From: Catenovulum agarivorans YM01
GTDB taxonomy: Bacteria; Pseudomonadota; Gammaproteobacteria; Enterobacterales; Alteromonadaceae
DNA length: 51,203 bases
Direction of reading: 5' to 3'
Assembly: GCF_000281085.1 (NCBI RefSeq)
Contig: NZ_JH767525.1
Coordinates: 263,867-315,069 of the forward strand
The translations under genes were made by a program, and so were the position numbers. Shown piece by piece: positions 1 to 8,377 of the stretch (its first letter is position 1; each line of letters opens with the position of its first letter). The notes below the pieces were generated by a model that worked only from the letters and a program-made list of their open reading frames with translations, ran no database searches and had not been told where the DNA came from.

Positions 1-234
1 CCCGTCAATTTGTTAAACGGTTTACACAAATCTTTGCCAATCCACGATGGTCATTGTTTTCTTAAACGGTTGATACAAATCGATGCTAATCCACGGTGCC
101 CGTCAATTTGTTAAACGGTTTACACAAATCTTTGCCAATCCACGATGGTCATTGTTTTCTTAAACGGTTGATACAAATCGATGCTAATCCACGATGGTCA
201 TCATTTTGTTAAATGGTTTACACAAATCGGTGCT
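1..234. repeat. Tandem array of a 49-bp repeat, five copies
   Basis: The core TTAAACGG (TTAAATGG in the last copy) starts at 13, 62, 111, 160 and 209, exactly 49 bp apart. Copies 1 and 3 are identical over the unit and copies 2 and 4 nearly so, giving a 98-bp higher-order period. Each unit continues with a TTTACACAAATC or TTGATACAAATC segment and a CCAATCCACG or CTAATCCACG segment. The array is cut by the window edge and decays after about 234. The period is not a multiple of three and no reading frame uses it. It could be iterons or a plain satellite. Confidence 0.85.
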
Positions 235-440
235 GATCTTTAAGCTGCGCCTTTTTCTCTGAATGTTTATGCAAATAGCTGCTTAGGTGGTAAGGAACCC
301 AGTTTGCTTGGCTGGTGGCTCTATAATGATGCGCTAAAGCCTTTAATCCTGAACAAAAACTTATATAAAACTCGTGTTTTTGGTTGACCTAAAATCGAAC
401 GTGTAATGTTAATTTGGTTAAAAATAGTACCAATAACAGT

Positions 441-575
441 AATTTGTCCCCAGTAAATCAAGTTTGTCCCCAGTCGAAAACCCAGTGTTTTTAAAACTGG
501 GGACACAATAAAGTTTAGTTAAAACAAACAATTAAGTAATGTTGTCCCCAGTGTCCCCACTGTCCCCAGTAAAAA
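441..575. repeat. Left arm of large inverted repeat with TGTCCCCAGT motifs
   Basis: The 10-mer TGTCCCCAGT occurs at 445-454, 465-474, 543-552 and 561-570, with an inverted copy at 496-505 and a partial copy at 552-559. The arm is nearly the exact reverse complement of 1166-1301, including the matched order and spacing of the motif copies. The middle of the arm, around 508-540, is the most diverged part. Confidence 0.85.
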
Positions 576-742
576 TGAGGCTATCCCTTAAACTAGACTA
601 TTAATTCACACAAGTTTTCAAGTTACAACCCCCCCCCCCCTTTTGTCAGCTTGCTAAGCGGCTGTGTCCAGCCATGACTACCAGATAGGTAAGGTTTAAA
701 CGCGTAGTTATGCAGTATATTGAATAAATATACCTTTCCATT

Positions 743-764
743 TATACAGTATAGGTACTGTATA
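743..764. promoter_or_regulatory. Palindrome with 9-bp arms
   Basis: TATACAGTA and TACTGTATA are separated by four bases. This is a good protein-binding site shape, between the two motif arrays. The half-sites are in the reverse order of a LexA box, so it is not called as one. Function unknown. Confidence 0.45.
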
Positions 765-1165
765 CCCCCATATACTAGGTTCTTCCCCATATCTATCGAT
801 ACACGGGTAAGCGCCTCGCACGAAAACTCACCTGATAATTAGCTAGAGGGGGTTATAATAATAATTAATATCAGTAACTTAGGCAGAATAGCCTAAATAA
901 AACCATTTTAACTAATACCCTATAGGGGGGATCAAATCTCTATAGCCTTTTGGCCTAGTACCGCCGCCCCAAGTAAATTTGTATAACTGCCAAAACTAAA
1001 AACTTTTTTTAGAATAAATATTCATTATTACAAGTTTTTCAAGTGCCTATTACCCCACTCTGTACCTCGTCAGACCTTGCCCCATATAGCCTGAACGCCT
1101 GCTTTCCTCTGCAATTCGTCCTAGAAAACTTGTATTGATTTTTAGTAAAACTTAGACCCCCTTTG

Positions 1166-1301
1166 TTTTTTACTGGGGACACTGGGGACACTGGGGACAA
1201 AACAAGTTAAACAACTGTTTTTATTTGGTTTTATTCTGTCCCCAGTTTTAAAAACACTGGGTTTTAGACTGGGGACAAACTCAATTTACTGGGGACAAAT
1301 T
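1166..1301. repeat. Right arm of large inverted repeat with ACTGGGGACA motifs
   Basis: ACTGGGGACA, the complement of the left-arm motif, starts at 1172, 1181 and 1190 (9-bp steps), then at 1268 and 1288, with one inverted copy at 1237-1246. The reverse complement of this arm matches 441-575 closely from end to end. The two arms enclose about 590 bp. Confidence 0.85.
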
Positions 1302-1350
1302 GCACCATTTTAGCACTGTACGCGCTAATAACTTGAAGGTTGGGCGTGGG

Positions 1351-4233
1351 TTAGGCGGCTATTTTTGTGAGCTCTTCGTCATCAAATAGCTGTGTCCCGT
1401 CTATTCTGTATATATGCACACGTTTTTTACCCGAACCTGGTATTCGAGCTTTAGTTTTAAGCCGGCCTTCTTTCTGTTCACTTTCTGTCAAAACTAATGC
1501 GCCAATATCTTTTAGTAACCTTGCCACCCGCTTGTAGTCATAACCTCGGCATACTACTTGTTCAAATACAGTCGGATGCACATAATATTCAAACGCCAAA
1601 GTGTCACCGTCTAAAGTGCTTTTCTCCACCAGCCCACGTTTAAAGCCCCATTGCTCAGGTGTGCGTGGTACATGCGTATCTATTACCGTGCTTTGTTCGT
1701 CTGACAGGCTTTTAACTTCGTCCCAGCGAGTAAAGCGGCCTTCACCGTGCAACTCAAATTGCAAACGGATATGTTTAATTATTTCAATAACTTCAATATT
1801 GCCTTCCCCACCTCGGGCATTTAACCAGTGAGTAAATAAGGTATCTAGTGCTTCTAATACATGGTCTTGGTGCCAAGCTGTTATTTTTAGCTCTACAGCT
1901 AGAAGCCCCGCAGCCGCCACCAGCGCGAATTTTTTAGCGGCTCGCTTTGCCTGCCCCGATGCTTTTTCAGACAGCACAGTGACGGTAAAACCTTCAATAA
2001 CATTCTCTATAAATTGCTTGGCTTTTGTTACGTCATACGCCAGCAAAGCTTCAACAAACGCAGGGAATGCGCAGCCATGGTAATGTCGTGTTTGCTCGCT
2101 TAGATACTCAGCTAATTTAGAGCCGTGATCATACCCATGTAAGTTATTTAGTGAGCCCATTTTCTTTTTTATGATTTCATCTTCGTGCAAACATGCGTGT
2201 AATTCAATTAGCCTTTGAGCCTGTCCGCCTGTTGCCTTTTTACCGATTTCCGCTAAGCGTTGCGCTAGGGTATGTTCACCACTTGATAAAAAAGCAAGGT
2301 GCCATTTTCTAATGTCGCTAGAGCCAGCCCCATAAGCTTGAGCACGTGTTTTTTCTTGTCCGTTGCCAAGCATATAAACAATGCCGCCTAATTGATTTGG
2401 GTCTGCTTCGTGTATTTCATCCAGTGTTAAAAATAAGCTGTTTCGGTCTGCGGCTAATAGCTCTAGGCCGTTGTCTGTTCCTCTAAATGTTCGGCCATAC
2501 GTCTTAGGATCGCCATAAACTGAATTTCCAACATTTAACGATGTTGACTTACCCAAACTCGAATCACCGAATAAATGAAAACCCATGGTTTCGAATCCCA
2601 TTAATTCCACTAATGGCGCAGCAAGGGCAAGACTGACCGAAAATATTAAAAACGGATTACCAACACAAGGTTTACTGACATACTCTCGCCATTCTTCTAA
2701 AGAACCTTTGCTACTCAGATCGGTTTTAAATGGTCGCTCGCTATAAAACATAAGGTTTGCTTTGTTGTCACCCAAAACTCGGTCGTGTAGTACAAAAGCT
2801 TTGTAGTTATCATGCCACCCGCGCGATTGAGTTAAGTTAATACGCTTAGGTGGTTTACTCGCTTCTAAATACTCTAAAACAAGCTTTTTACTGTTGCGCC
2901 TTGGTTCAAACTCAAAACCTCGGTCTAACAATTCTTTCAATATGGCTTGACCGCCATTGTCGTTAAATAGCTTATTTGGAATATTCCATTGTTTAGTTTG
3001 TTGGTCAAAATCATTAAATGCCACCAGCGTTCCCCAGTTTAAACCGTCCCCGCTTGCGTTTTTTGATAACGCCAATACATGGATAGGCTTTGATATGTAA
3101 CGGTATCTATCCGCTTGTTGGTCAAACGCATACAAACCTTCTTCATCAATCTTGAAACCTTGTGGCATCCATTCGGGCTGAACACTATCAACCGTCTGTT
3201 CAAGGGCTTTTTCTTCTGGTTGGATGAATAGCCCTTGCTTTATTGCGTAGCTAATATGTTTAGCAGTAAAACCTATCTTTACCGCTTCATAAGCATCAGC
3301 TTTTTTCGGCCAATTTCCACCAGCAGCTAGCCCTTTATCAGTAGGCTTGTACTTGTTGAAAAATTCCAGGTTGACTAGATTAAATGATTTAACCTTAACT
3401 GCTTCCAATATTGGCTTGAGCTTAGCGATCACCTCTTGCCCTGCTTCGTCATTATCTGGCCAGAACACAACATGCTTACCTGCCAGTGGACTAAAATCAG
3501 TTTTACCAACTGCTTTTACTGCACCAGACCATGTACTAACTACGTGGTCATCAAATAAGGTTTTAGCAGCATCTGCGGCCTTCTCCCCCTCTACCAATAC
3601 AACATTGTCACATTTACTGCTAACGGCTGGTAGGTTGTATAAAGGGCGATTTTCGGGCAATTGTTGCCAATGCCAGCGGGGTGCCTTACCACTTTTAGAA
3701 CCATATGCTAACGGCCTATAGGTCTTTGTTCCGTCTGGTGAATCAAAGCGCATTACACGAATAACCAAATCACCTTTGACGTTTGTGTAGTTCCATATAT
3801 TTGAGGGTTCACCATTCTTATAGTGTTTAGTCGGGCAATCTTTTGCGACGCCTGCAGGTGGCTGGACAGGAATAAAAGTTGGTAAATTTGTTTTGCTGGA
3901 TTGTTTAGTTTGATTGTGGGTATTTGAACCACCAGCCGAACTAGCAATACCAAGGAATTCAGCGAGGCGTTTACATGCGGCACCTTTGCCGATGTTTTCA
4001 ATGTAGGCTACTAGATCAATGAAATCTCCGCCTTTGTCATTGGTAGAAAAATCACACCAAACACCTGTATTTAAGTTAATTGAGAAACTGCCTTTCTTAT
4101 TATCTGCTCGCGTTGGGTTCAGTGCTATCCATTCGTGACCTTGCCGAGTTCCATTAGGGGCAAAGTGAGCTGATACCTGTTCAGCCCTTGTTAGTGCAGT
4201 GTCATTCACTGCTTTAAAGTTTAATTTTTGCAT
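1351..4233 (-). CDS. TOPRIM primase fused to DUF927-type helicase
   Basis: A 960-residue replication protein. The N-terminal 70 residues resemble the zinc-finger-like region of mobile-element primases (GVWCDFSTNDKGGDFIDL) but lack a clear cysteine quartet. A TOPRIM domain follows at about residues 205-275, with the EGEKAADA and WPDNDEAG acidic motifs. From about 360 it is a DUF927-type P-loop ATPase: Walker A GDSSLGKST, then Walker B LFLTLDEIHE. The C-terminal 250 residues include basic segments that may bind DNA. It probably primes and unwinds the element's own origin, most likely the repeat zone just downstream. It is last in a minus-strand gene series with the AlpA-like gene. The domain calls are secure; the origin link is inference. 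Confidence 0.88.
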   Translation of the reverse strand: MQKLNFKAVNDTALTRAEQVSAHFAPNGTRQGHEWIALNPTRADNKKGSFSINLNTGVWCDFSTNDKGGDFIDLVAYIENIGKGAACKRLAEFLGIASSAGGSNTHNQTKQSSKTNLPTFIPVQPPAGVAKDCPTKHYKNGEPSNIWNYTNVKGDLVIRVMRFDSPDGTKTYRPLAYGSKSGKAPRWHWQQLPENRPLYNLPAVSSKCDNVVLVEGEKAADAAKTLFDDHVVSTWSGAVKAVGKTDFSPLAGKHVVFWPDNDEAGQEVIAKLKPILEAVKVKSFNLVNLEFFNKYKPTDKGLAAGGNWPKKADAYEAVKIGFTAKHISYAIKQGLFIQPEEKALEQTVDSVQPEWMPQGFKIDEEGLYAFDQQADRYRYISKPIHVLALSKNASGDGLNWGTLVAFNDFDQQTKQWNIPNKLFNDNGGQAILKELLDRGFEFEPRRNSKKLVLEYLEASKPPKRINLTQSRGWHDNYKAFVLHDRVLGDNKANLMFYSERPFKTDLSSKGSLEEWREYVSKPCVGNPFLIFSVSLALAAPLVELMGFETMGFHLFGDSSLGKSTSLNVGNSVYGDPKTYGRTFRGTDNGLELLAADRNSLFLTLDEIHEADPNQLGGIVYMLGNGQEKTRAQAYGAGSSDIRKWHLAFLSSGEHTLAQRLAEIGKKATGGQAQRLIELHACLHEDEIIKKKMGSLNNLHGYDHGSKLAEYLSEQTRHYHGCAFPAFVEALLAYDVTKAKQFIENVIEGFTVTVLSEKASGQAKRAAKKFALVAAAGLLAVELKITAWHQDHVLEALDTLFTHWLNARGGEGNIEVIEIIKHIRLQFELHGEGRFTRWDEVKSLSDEQSTVIDTHVPRTPEQWGFKRGLVEKSTLDGDTLAFEYYVHPTVFEQVVCRGYDYKRVARLLKDIGALVLTESEQKEGRLKTKARIPGSGKKRVHIYRIDGTQLFDDEELTKIAA

Positions 4234-4282
4234 AGGAATGCCGCCCTAATCTTAGGTTTATTTTGTACTTGATGAATTGTAT

Positions 4283-4561
4283 TTAAGCTGCGGGTCGGTA
4301 TCTAAAACCGTGAAGCAAAATGTATTCTGCTTGCCTTATATTTGACACTGAACGCTTTAAACCATAGGCAGTTAAAAACCTAAACGTGTTGTAGATTGGT
4401 TTTAATCTAGTCTTAAACTCGAATGTTAAGTTGTATTCCCTTCTAAATGTCTCAACTAAGCTTTTTAAATTGGTTATTCCAATTAAGCTGGCATCGTCTC
4501 TATCAATGAATTCGCCCCGTATTAATAAGGCTAGAAATACGGCTTTTGAGCAATTATTCAT
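4283..4561 (-). CDS. Unknown small protein of the tRNA-Ser element
   Basis: 92 residues, basic, with no signal peptide or membrane segment. I do not recognise the family. Its start overlaps the stop of the 246-residue gene upstream by 8 bases, so the two are probably translationally coupled. It lies 49 bp before the primase-helicase gene. The SLVETFRREYN and LKPIYNTFRFLTAYGLK stretches look helical. By position it may be a small DNA-binding or replication accessory protein, which cannot be shown here. Confidence 0.6.
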   Translation of the reverse strand: MNNCSKAVFLALLIRGEFIDRDDASLIGITNLKSLVETFRREYNLTFEFKTRLKPIYNTFRFLTAYGLKRSVSNIRQAEYILLHGFRYRPAA

Positions 4562-5294
4562 AGTATTCGCCCCCTAACAATCTAACCGTATCAACCATTT
4601 GTTCACAGGTGTAAGCTTGCAAAGTTGCCCAATCAGAAAGTAATTGAAGCACTCGAAAAGTGTCGTAGTATTTACTCATGTTAGGCAATACATGCAACAA
4701 GCTAGAATGTGCGGTTTCAATTAAATATAAAAATGCTTGGGTTGCCGAGTAGCTATTCGCTAAAGCTTCTAAGTTTAAGCTATCCGTTGGTTTTAATCCG
4801 CTAAAAAAGGTACTTAGGTTGCATCCTCGGTTGTGAAAGCAATCTCCCATAAAATAGTCAATAGATAAACTGGGTGTTTGCTGGCTAGCTTTTATTAGGT
4901 CATCAATCGATGTGATTGGGTTCTGCTTGTAAACCATATACGCTTGTTCATAGTCATTTGTTTTAACTTCAACAATTGCTACAGCGTGTGTTAGTTGCTC
5001 CAGCCCCTTTTTAATTTTATTTTTGGTGTCTAAGGGCATTTTTTCATTGATGGCAGGCGTACTTAACCCCAATTCAATTTTTTTAATACTGTCTTCTAGT
5101 AACCCCACTAAATAATCAAAAGTATTAAACGCATTATAAAGGTTTAATTTTGGTACCTTGTTAGCATCCTCAAAACCTTCAATAAACGATTTTAACGGGT
5201 GGGCAGTTGATTGTACCTCGCTTAAAAGGTTAGACTCGTTGTTAGGTCTTGTGCAGGCATTCGGCATTAGCTGGGTGTCTGTTTTTTTATTCAT
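4554..5294 (-). CDS. Unknown protein of the tRNA-Ser element
   Basis: 246 residues, mostly helical by composition, without membrane segments. It begins MNKKTDTQLMPNACTRPNNE and has charged helical segments such as the one ending KIKKGLEQLTHAVAIVEVK. No family recognised. It lies 8 bp downstream of the AlpA-like gene and overlaps the next gene by 8 bases, so all three look co-transcribed. It could be a replication or copy-control accessory, on context only. Confidence 0.6.
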   Translation of the reverse strand: MNKKTDTQLMPNACTRPNNESNLLSEVQSTAHPLKSFIEGFEDANKVPKLNLYNAFNTFDYLVGLLEDSIKKIELGLSTPAINEKMPLDTKNKIKKGLEQLTHAVAIVEVKTNDYEQAYMVYKQNPITSIDDLIKASQQTPSLSIDYFMGDCFHNRGCNLSTFFSGLKPTDSLNLEALANSYSATQAFLYLIETAHSSLLHVLPNMSKYYDTFRVLQLLSDWATLQAYTCEQMVDTVRLLGGEYYE

Positions 5295-5302
5295 GTCGTC
5301 AC

Positions 5303-5599
5303 CTATGCCGCTTGGTTAGTTTCGGTAGATGAACGTTCTAGCCACTTACTGGCGTTTTTACGGTCTGCCTGTAGCTCGGCCACAATGACCTTTATTTCAT
5401 CGTTTGATTTTCCCTCGACAATAGCAGCGGCAACCGCGTCCACTTGATGCTTTAGCCAGCCCACGGCATTACCGCCTAAATTAATGGAGCCAGGCATAAG
5501 TTTGTTTTTTATTCGGTCGTATAAGGTTGAATTGGTATAGCCGAAACGGGCTAAAACTTCATTTTTTCGGATAAATTGAATGGTATCTGGTTTGGTCAT
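5303..5599 (-). CDS. AlpA-like phage/island transcriptional regulator
   Basis: 98 residues with the AlpA/MerR-like winged helix: RKNEVLARFGYTNSTLYDRI, then LMPGSINLGGNAVGWLKHQVD. The pattern 'helix, then basic wing, then R/L-GG...VGW' is typical of AlpA regulators in P4-type elements, which activate or repress integrase and excision genes. An AGGA sequence lies about 9 bases before the ATG. It heads the 98-246-92-960 residue gene series. A perfect 11-bp inverted repeat overlaps its start and could be its operator. Confidence 0.82.
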   Translation of the reverse strand: MTKPDTIQFIRKNEVLARFGYTNSTLYDRIKNKLMPGSINLGGNAVGWLKHQVDAVAAAIVEGKSNDEIKVIVAELQADRKNASKWLERSSTETNQAA

Positions 5600-5651
5600 T
5601 TTAAAGCGTCCTATATATAACTAATGGATTCAGTCGGATTGACGCTTTAAA
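5600..5651. promoter_or_regulatory. 11-bp inverted repeat before the AlpA-like gene
   Basis: TTTAAAGCGTC at 5600-5610 and GACGCTTTAAA at 5641-5651 are perfect complements, 30 bp apart, in the leader of the AlpA-like gene. The spacing suits a looped or paired operator for autoregulation. No protein assignment is possible from sequence alone. Confidence 0.55.
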
Positions 5652-5666
5652 GGTTAAAATTAGAAT

Positions 5667-5693
5667 ACCGCAATAGGGTATCCTTACTGCGGT
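5667..5693 (-). terminator. Hairpin after the 355-residue gene
   Basis: ACCGCA at 5667-5672 pairs with TGCGGT at 5688-5693, immediately after the stop codon of the minus-strand 355-residue gene. On the minus strand a T-rich stretch follows. It would separate the integrase pair from the AlpA operon. Confidence 0.55.
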
Positions 5694-6761
5694 TTAATTT
5701 AGTTGCTGTTCAGCCAACCATCGTTTTTTGTGCTTCCTTACGGTATTTTCACTTAAACCCGTATTTTTAATTAAGATCGTATTTGCCCCTCTTAATTGTT
5801 TCTTTAGGTCATCAATTGATGTTGCTTTATTTCGGTCTGACAAGTACCTGTTTATTGTTTTTACGACAAGCTGGTAATTAATATCCTCAATTTCTTGAGG
5901 GGTGGTAGTTGTCTCTTTGCTTAGTTTACTGGTGGTGTAAAACCTAGATAACGCATGATCCATTCTGTCCATTAGATTTCTAGCTTCCAACAAGGCAATT
6001 TTTTTATCCTTATTCCAGAGCTGCATCTTTAAATAGTTTACTTGCCGACTTTCTTCTGGGAGTAATCGGCCTGCAAATTTAAAGAGTAGTACCCACGTTT
6101 GATAAACTGACGCCAACTGAAAATAACTTAAGGCCAAATTGTGATATCTTAATGCTTCTTTTATTGATTTATTGCCTTTCTTGTTTTCAGGAAAAAAGCT
6201 TTCGAGGGGATTGACTGTTAATAAAAAAGGAATCTTTTTAGGGATTTTTAGTTCGGCATAGCCCAAATCCGCCTTGGTTTCATCTCTACTATAATCGAAA
6301 AACCGCCTGTCGATTGTCGTTAAAGTATCGTCTGTTACGCTAAACCCAGGCTTGTCAAAATACCAAAATGCACCTTTCATTATTCTATTGCTATTTATTT
6401 CGCAATAATTAGTAAAACATAATCCTTTTTCTATATAAGCTTGTTTCTTTTCTTGTATGTAGTATCGATATTCGACTTCTATTTTGTGCTTTAAAACGGC
6501 GTTATATAACTCTATGTTATATTTGCAACATTCATAAACTGAAGGGTTAATACTATCAGCACTGAATTGATAAATTTGGTAAAGGTCTTCATTTCCACCT
6601 AAATAGTTTCCCGTATCCCATATATGAAAAAAATTTATTTCTGAATTTATATATCCAGAATTTGGTTGGCAAAATTCTTCGAAACCAATCCAATCATTCT
6701 TGTATGGTCTAAGTTTTATGGCCTCAAAAGCTGCTTCAATTTCCTGATCTTTATTATCCAT
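5694..6761 (-). CDS. Unknown protein co-transcribed with the integrase
   Basis: 355 residues, start overlapping the integrase stop by 8 bases. No signal peptide. The first 240 residues are rich in aromatic residues (many Y, F and W). The C-terminus has a helix-turn-helix-like segment (LSENTVRKHKKRWLAEQQ), suggesting DNA binding. No family recognised. The tight coupling to the integrase suggests a role in recombination control or a cargo function. Confidence that it is a gene is good; function is open. Confidence 0.7.
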   Translation of the reverse strand: MDNKDQEIEAAFEAIKLRPYKNDWIGFEEFCQPNSGYINSEINFFHIWDTGNYLGGNEDLYQIYQFSADSINPSVYECCKYNIELYNAVLKHKIEVEYRYYIQEKKQAYIEKGLCFTNYCEINSNRIMKGAFWYFDKPGFSVTDDTLTTIDRRFFDYSRDETKADLGYAELKIPKKIPFLLTVNPLESFFPENKKGNKSIKEALRYHNLALSYFQLASVYQTWVLLFKFAGRLLPEESRQVNYLKMQLWNKDKKIALLEARNLMDRMDHALSRFYTTSKLSKETTTTPQEIEDINYQLVVKTINRYLSDRNKATSIDDLKKQLRGANTILIKNTGLSENTVRKHKKRWLAEQQLN

Positions 6762-8001
6762 TTACAGCCCTTAACGCTTTTCGCTCTGTACTTTGGGTGA
6801 AATGCCCTGTTGAAGCCTTAACAATATATTCAGACCACCAAGCCATTAACACCCGCCTACGTTCTAAATAATCAGCTCTGTTGTATGCCCTTCTTACTGT
6901 GTTTTTATCCACATGAGCTAAAGCGGCCTCTATTACATCAAAATCAAAACCATGTGAGTTTAATACTGTACTAGCGATAGACCTCATACCATGTGCAACC
7001 AATCGGCCTTTAAATCCCATACGCTCTATTGCTTTATTGGCTGTCTGTGTGCTGGCTGGTTTAAAGTGGTCTCTATCTGCAGGGAATAGAAATGGGCTAG
7101 TACCTGTAATTGGTTTTAAAAATTCAACCATAGCTAAAGTTTGCTCGGTTAAAGGGATAATATGATCACGCCTTTTTTTCATTCTTTCGGCTGGAATCAG
7201 CCATATTTTTTCATCCAAATTTAATTCGTCCCAGCGAGCTCCAGCGGCCTCGCTCGGCCTAGTCATGGTATGAAGTTGCCATTCAATCAAACACCTGGTA
7301 GTTAATTTAATACGAGCAATATTTAAAGCTCGCATAAATTCAGGCAGTTCTTCAGGTGGCAAAGCGGGCATGTTCTTTTTATCAGGGTTATTAAAAGCCG
7401 CACGAATACCAGCTAAACAATTATGCTCAATTAGACCAGTGTTAACAGCAAATACCATTACCTCGTTAAGCCTTTGGCAAACTCTCTTAACCGTTTCTAG
7501 TTTGTTTCTGTTTGCTAACGGGGTTAATACATCAATTACTTTTTTCGCCTGTATAGATTTTATGGGCGTATCACCCATTTTTGAAAATACATGGTTGTCT
7601 AATGATCGCCAAATATCTTCGGCATGATGTGCAGTTACTTGGTTCTTTTTTAAATTCATCCAGCTTTCAGCGACTTTTACCAACGTGGTGCGCTTGTAGC
7701 TTTCAGTTTCTTGTTTTTGAAGTTCTTTGTGTGCTTTTGGGCAAATATCGCTAGCTAGCAATGCTCTTGCTTCCAAACGCTGTTGCCTAGCAGCCTGCAA
7801 AGATACATCTGGATATAAACCAAAACTCAAATTAGAGCGTTTGCCAGATTCAGGACTAATAAAGTTAAATAGCCAAAGCTTAGAGCCGTTCGGCTTGATT
7901 CTTAAACTTAAACCGTCACCATCAGATAGGTTGTATTCCTTATCTTTGGCTTTAGCTTTGCTTATCTCTGTATTGGTTAAAGGCTTAACTTGTTTCGGCA
8001 T
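6754..8001 (-). CDS. P4-type tyrosine integrase
   Basis: 415 residues. The N-terminal DUF4102-like arm-binding domain reads LTNTEISKAKAKDKEYNLSD then DGLSLRIKPNGSKLWLFNF. The catalytic core has the first arginine in TMTRPSEAAGARWDEL, the H-x-x-R box in HGMRSIAS, and the late tyrosine around RRAYNRADYLERRRVLMAWW. It integrates and excises the element at the adjacent tRNA-Ser gene. The gene starts 166 bp from the tRNA 3' end and reads away from it. Four GTAACA half-sites precede the start and may be bound by the integrase or a regulator. Confidence 0.95.
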   Translation of the reverse strand: MPKQVKPLTNTEISKAKAKDKEYNLSDGDGLSLRIKPNGSKLWLFNFISPESGKRSNLSFGLYPDVSLQAARQQRLEARALLASDICPKAHKELQKQETESYKRTTLVKVAESWMNLKKNQVTAHHAEDIWRSLDNHVFSKMGDTPIKSIQAKKVIDVLTPLANRNKLETVKRVCQRLNEVMVFAVNTGLIEHNCLAGIRAAFNNPDKKNMPALPPEELPEFMRALNIARIKLTTRCLIEWQLHTMTRPSEAAGARWDELNLDEKIWLIPAERMKKRRDHIIPLTEQTLAMVEFLKPITGTSPFLFPADRDHFKPASTQTANKAIERMGFKGRLVAHGMRSIASTVLNSHGFDFDVIEAALAHVDKNTVRRAYNRADYLERRRVLMAWWSEYIVKASTGHFTQSTERKALRAVNG

Positions 8002-8004
8002 GAT

Positions 8005-8051
8005 GTAACACCAGATTTAGTAACATTGGTCAGTGTTACATAGAGTGTTAC
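8005..8051. promoter_or_regulatory. GTAACA repeats before the integrase
   Basis: GTAACA at 8005-8010 and 8020-8025, and its complement TGTTAC at 8034-8039 and 8046-8051, form a symmetrical cluster just upstream of the integrase start. The same hexamer clusters upstream of the integrase relic at 48457, so it seems tied to this integrase subfamily. Likely an autoregulatory operator or arm-type binding sites. Confidence 0.55.
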
Positions 8052-8166
8052 TTAAAATCTTAGATTTGGCAAGATTGAATAGAACTGCTTAGGACAGCAA
8101 ACCGAGCTATAACACCCGATTTTAGTAGCTTAAACGGATTATTTCGGACTACTTAAAAAGGAGAAA

Positions 8167-8257
8167 TGGCGGTGAGGGAGGGATTTGAACCCTCGATACG
8201 CGATTAACGTATACACGAGTTCCAGTCGTGCGCTTTCAGCCGCTCAGCCACCTCACC
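8167..8257 (-). tRNA. tRNA-Ser (GGA)
   Basis: Read on the minus strand it begins GGTGAGGTGGCTGAG and ends CTCACCGCCA, with an encoded CCA. The anticodon loop CTGGAAC gives GGA. The long variable arm is typical of serine tRNAs. Its 3' end is the integration target of the adjacent element. Confidence 0.96.
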
Positions 8258-8377
8258 GCAGAGCTTTTGTTAAAGCGGGCTGCATAATATGGAAATCAGC
8301 CCACTTTAGCAAGTCTTGATTAAAACAAATAACAGTTATTCGTTTTGTTTGCTTATTTAATCAGCTAACTATGCCGA

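Larger units (their letters stand above)
235..1350. other. Gene-free region with repeats and homopolymer tracts
   Basis: No convincing reading frame is present. The region holds two inverted arrays of a TGTCCCCAGT motif (listed separately), a run of 12 C at 629-640, a 9-bp-arm palindrome at 743-764, and several short G or C runs in AT-rich DNA. It sits directly downstream of the primase-helicase gene. A replication origin is the most economical reading, by analogy with elements whose primase-helicase binds repeated sites near its own gene; that is inference. Confidence 0.55.
1..8166. mobile_element. Integrative element at tRNA-Ser (left end outside window)
   Basis: A block of minus-strand genes lies against the 3' end of the tRNA-Ser gene: P4-type integrase, unknown gene, AlpA-like regulator, two unknowns, and a primase-helicase. 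The integrase 5' end faces the tRNA, the usual arrangement for P4-type islands. Downstream of the primase gene is more than 1.3 kb of repeat-rich, gene-free DNA. No capsid or tail gene is visible, so a phage satellite or a replicating genomic island fits better than a full prophage, but the left part is not seen. The second attachment copy should repeat the tRNA-Ser 3' end and must lie left of position 1. Confidence 0.8.

Noticed and set aside
1-234. CRISPR array
   Set aside because: The repeat units adjoin without unique spacers; the whole 49-bp unit is repeated.
321-506. 61-codon minus-strand frame in the left repeat region
   Set aside because: It runs through the inverted-repeat arm, has no protein-like composition and no ribosome site.
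743-764. LexA box
   Set aside because: The half-sites are arranged ACAG...CTGT, the reverse of the CTGT...ACAG order.
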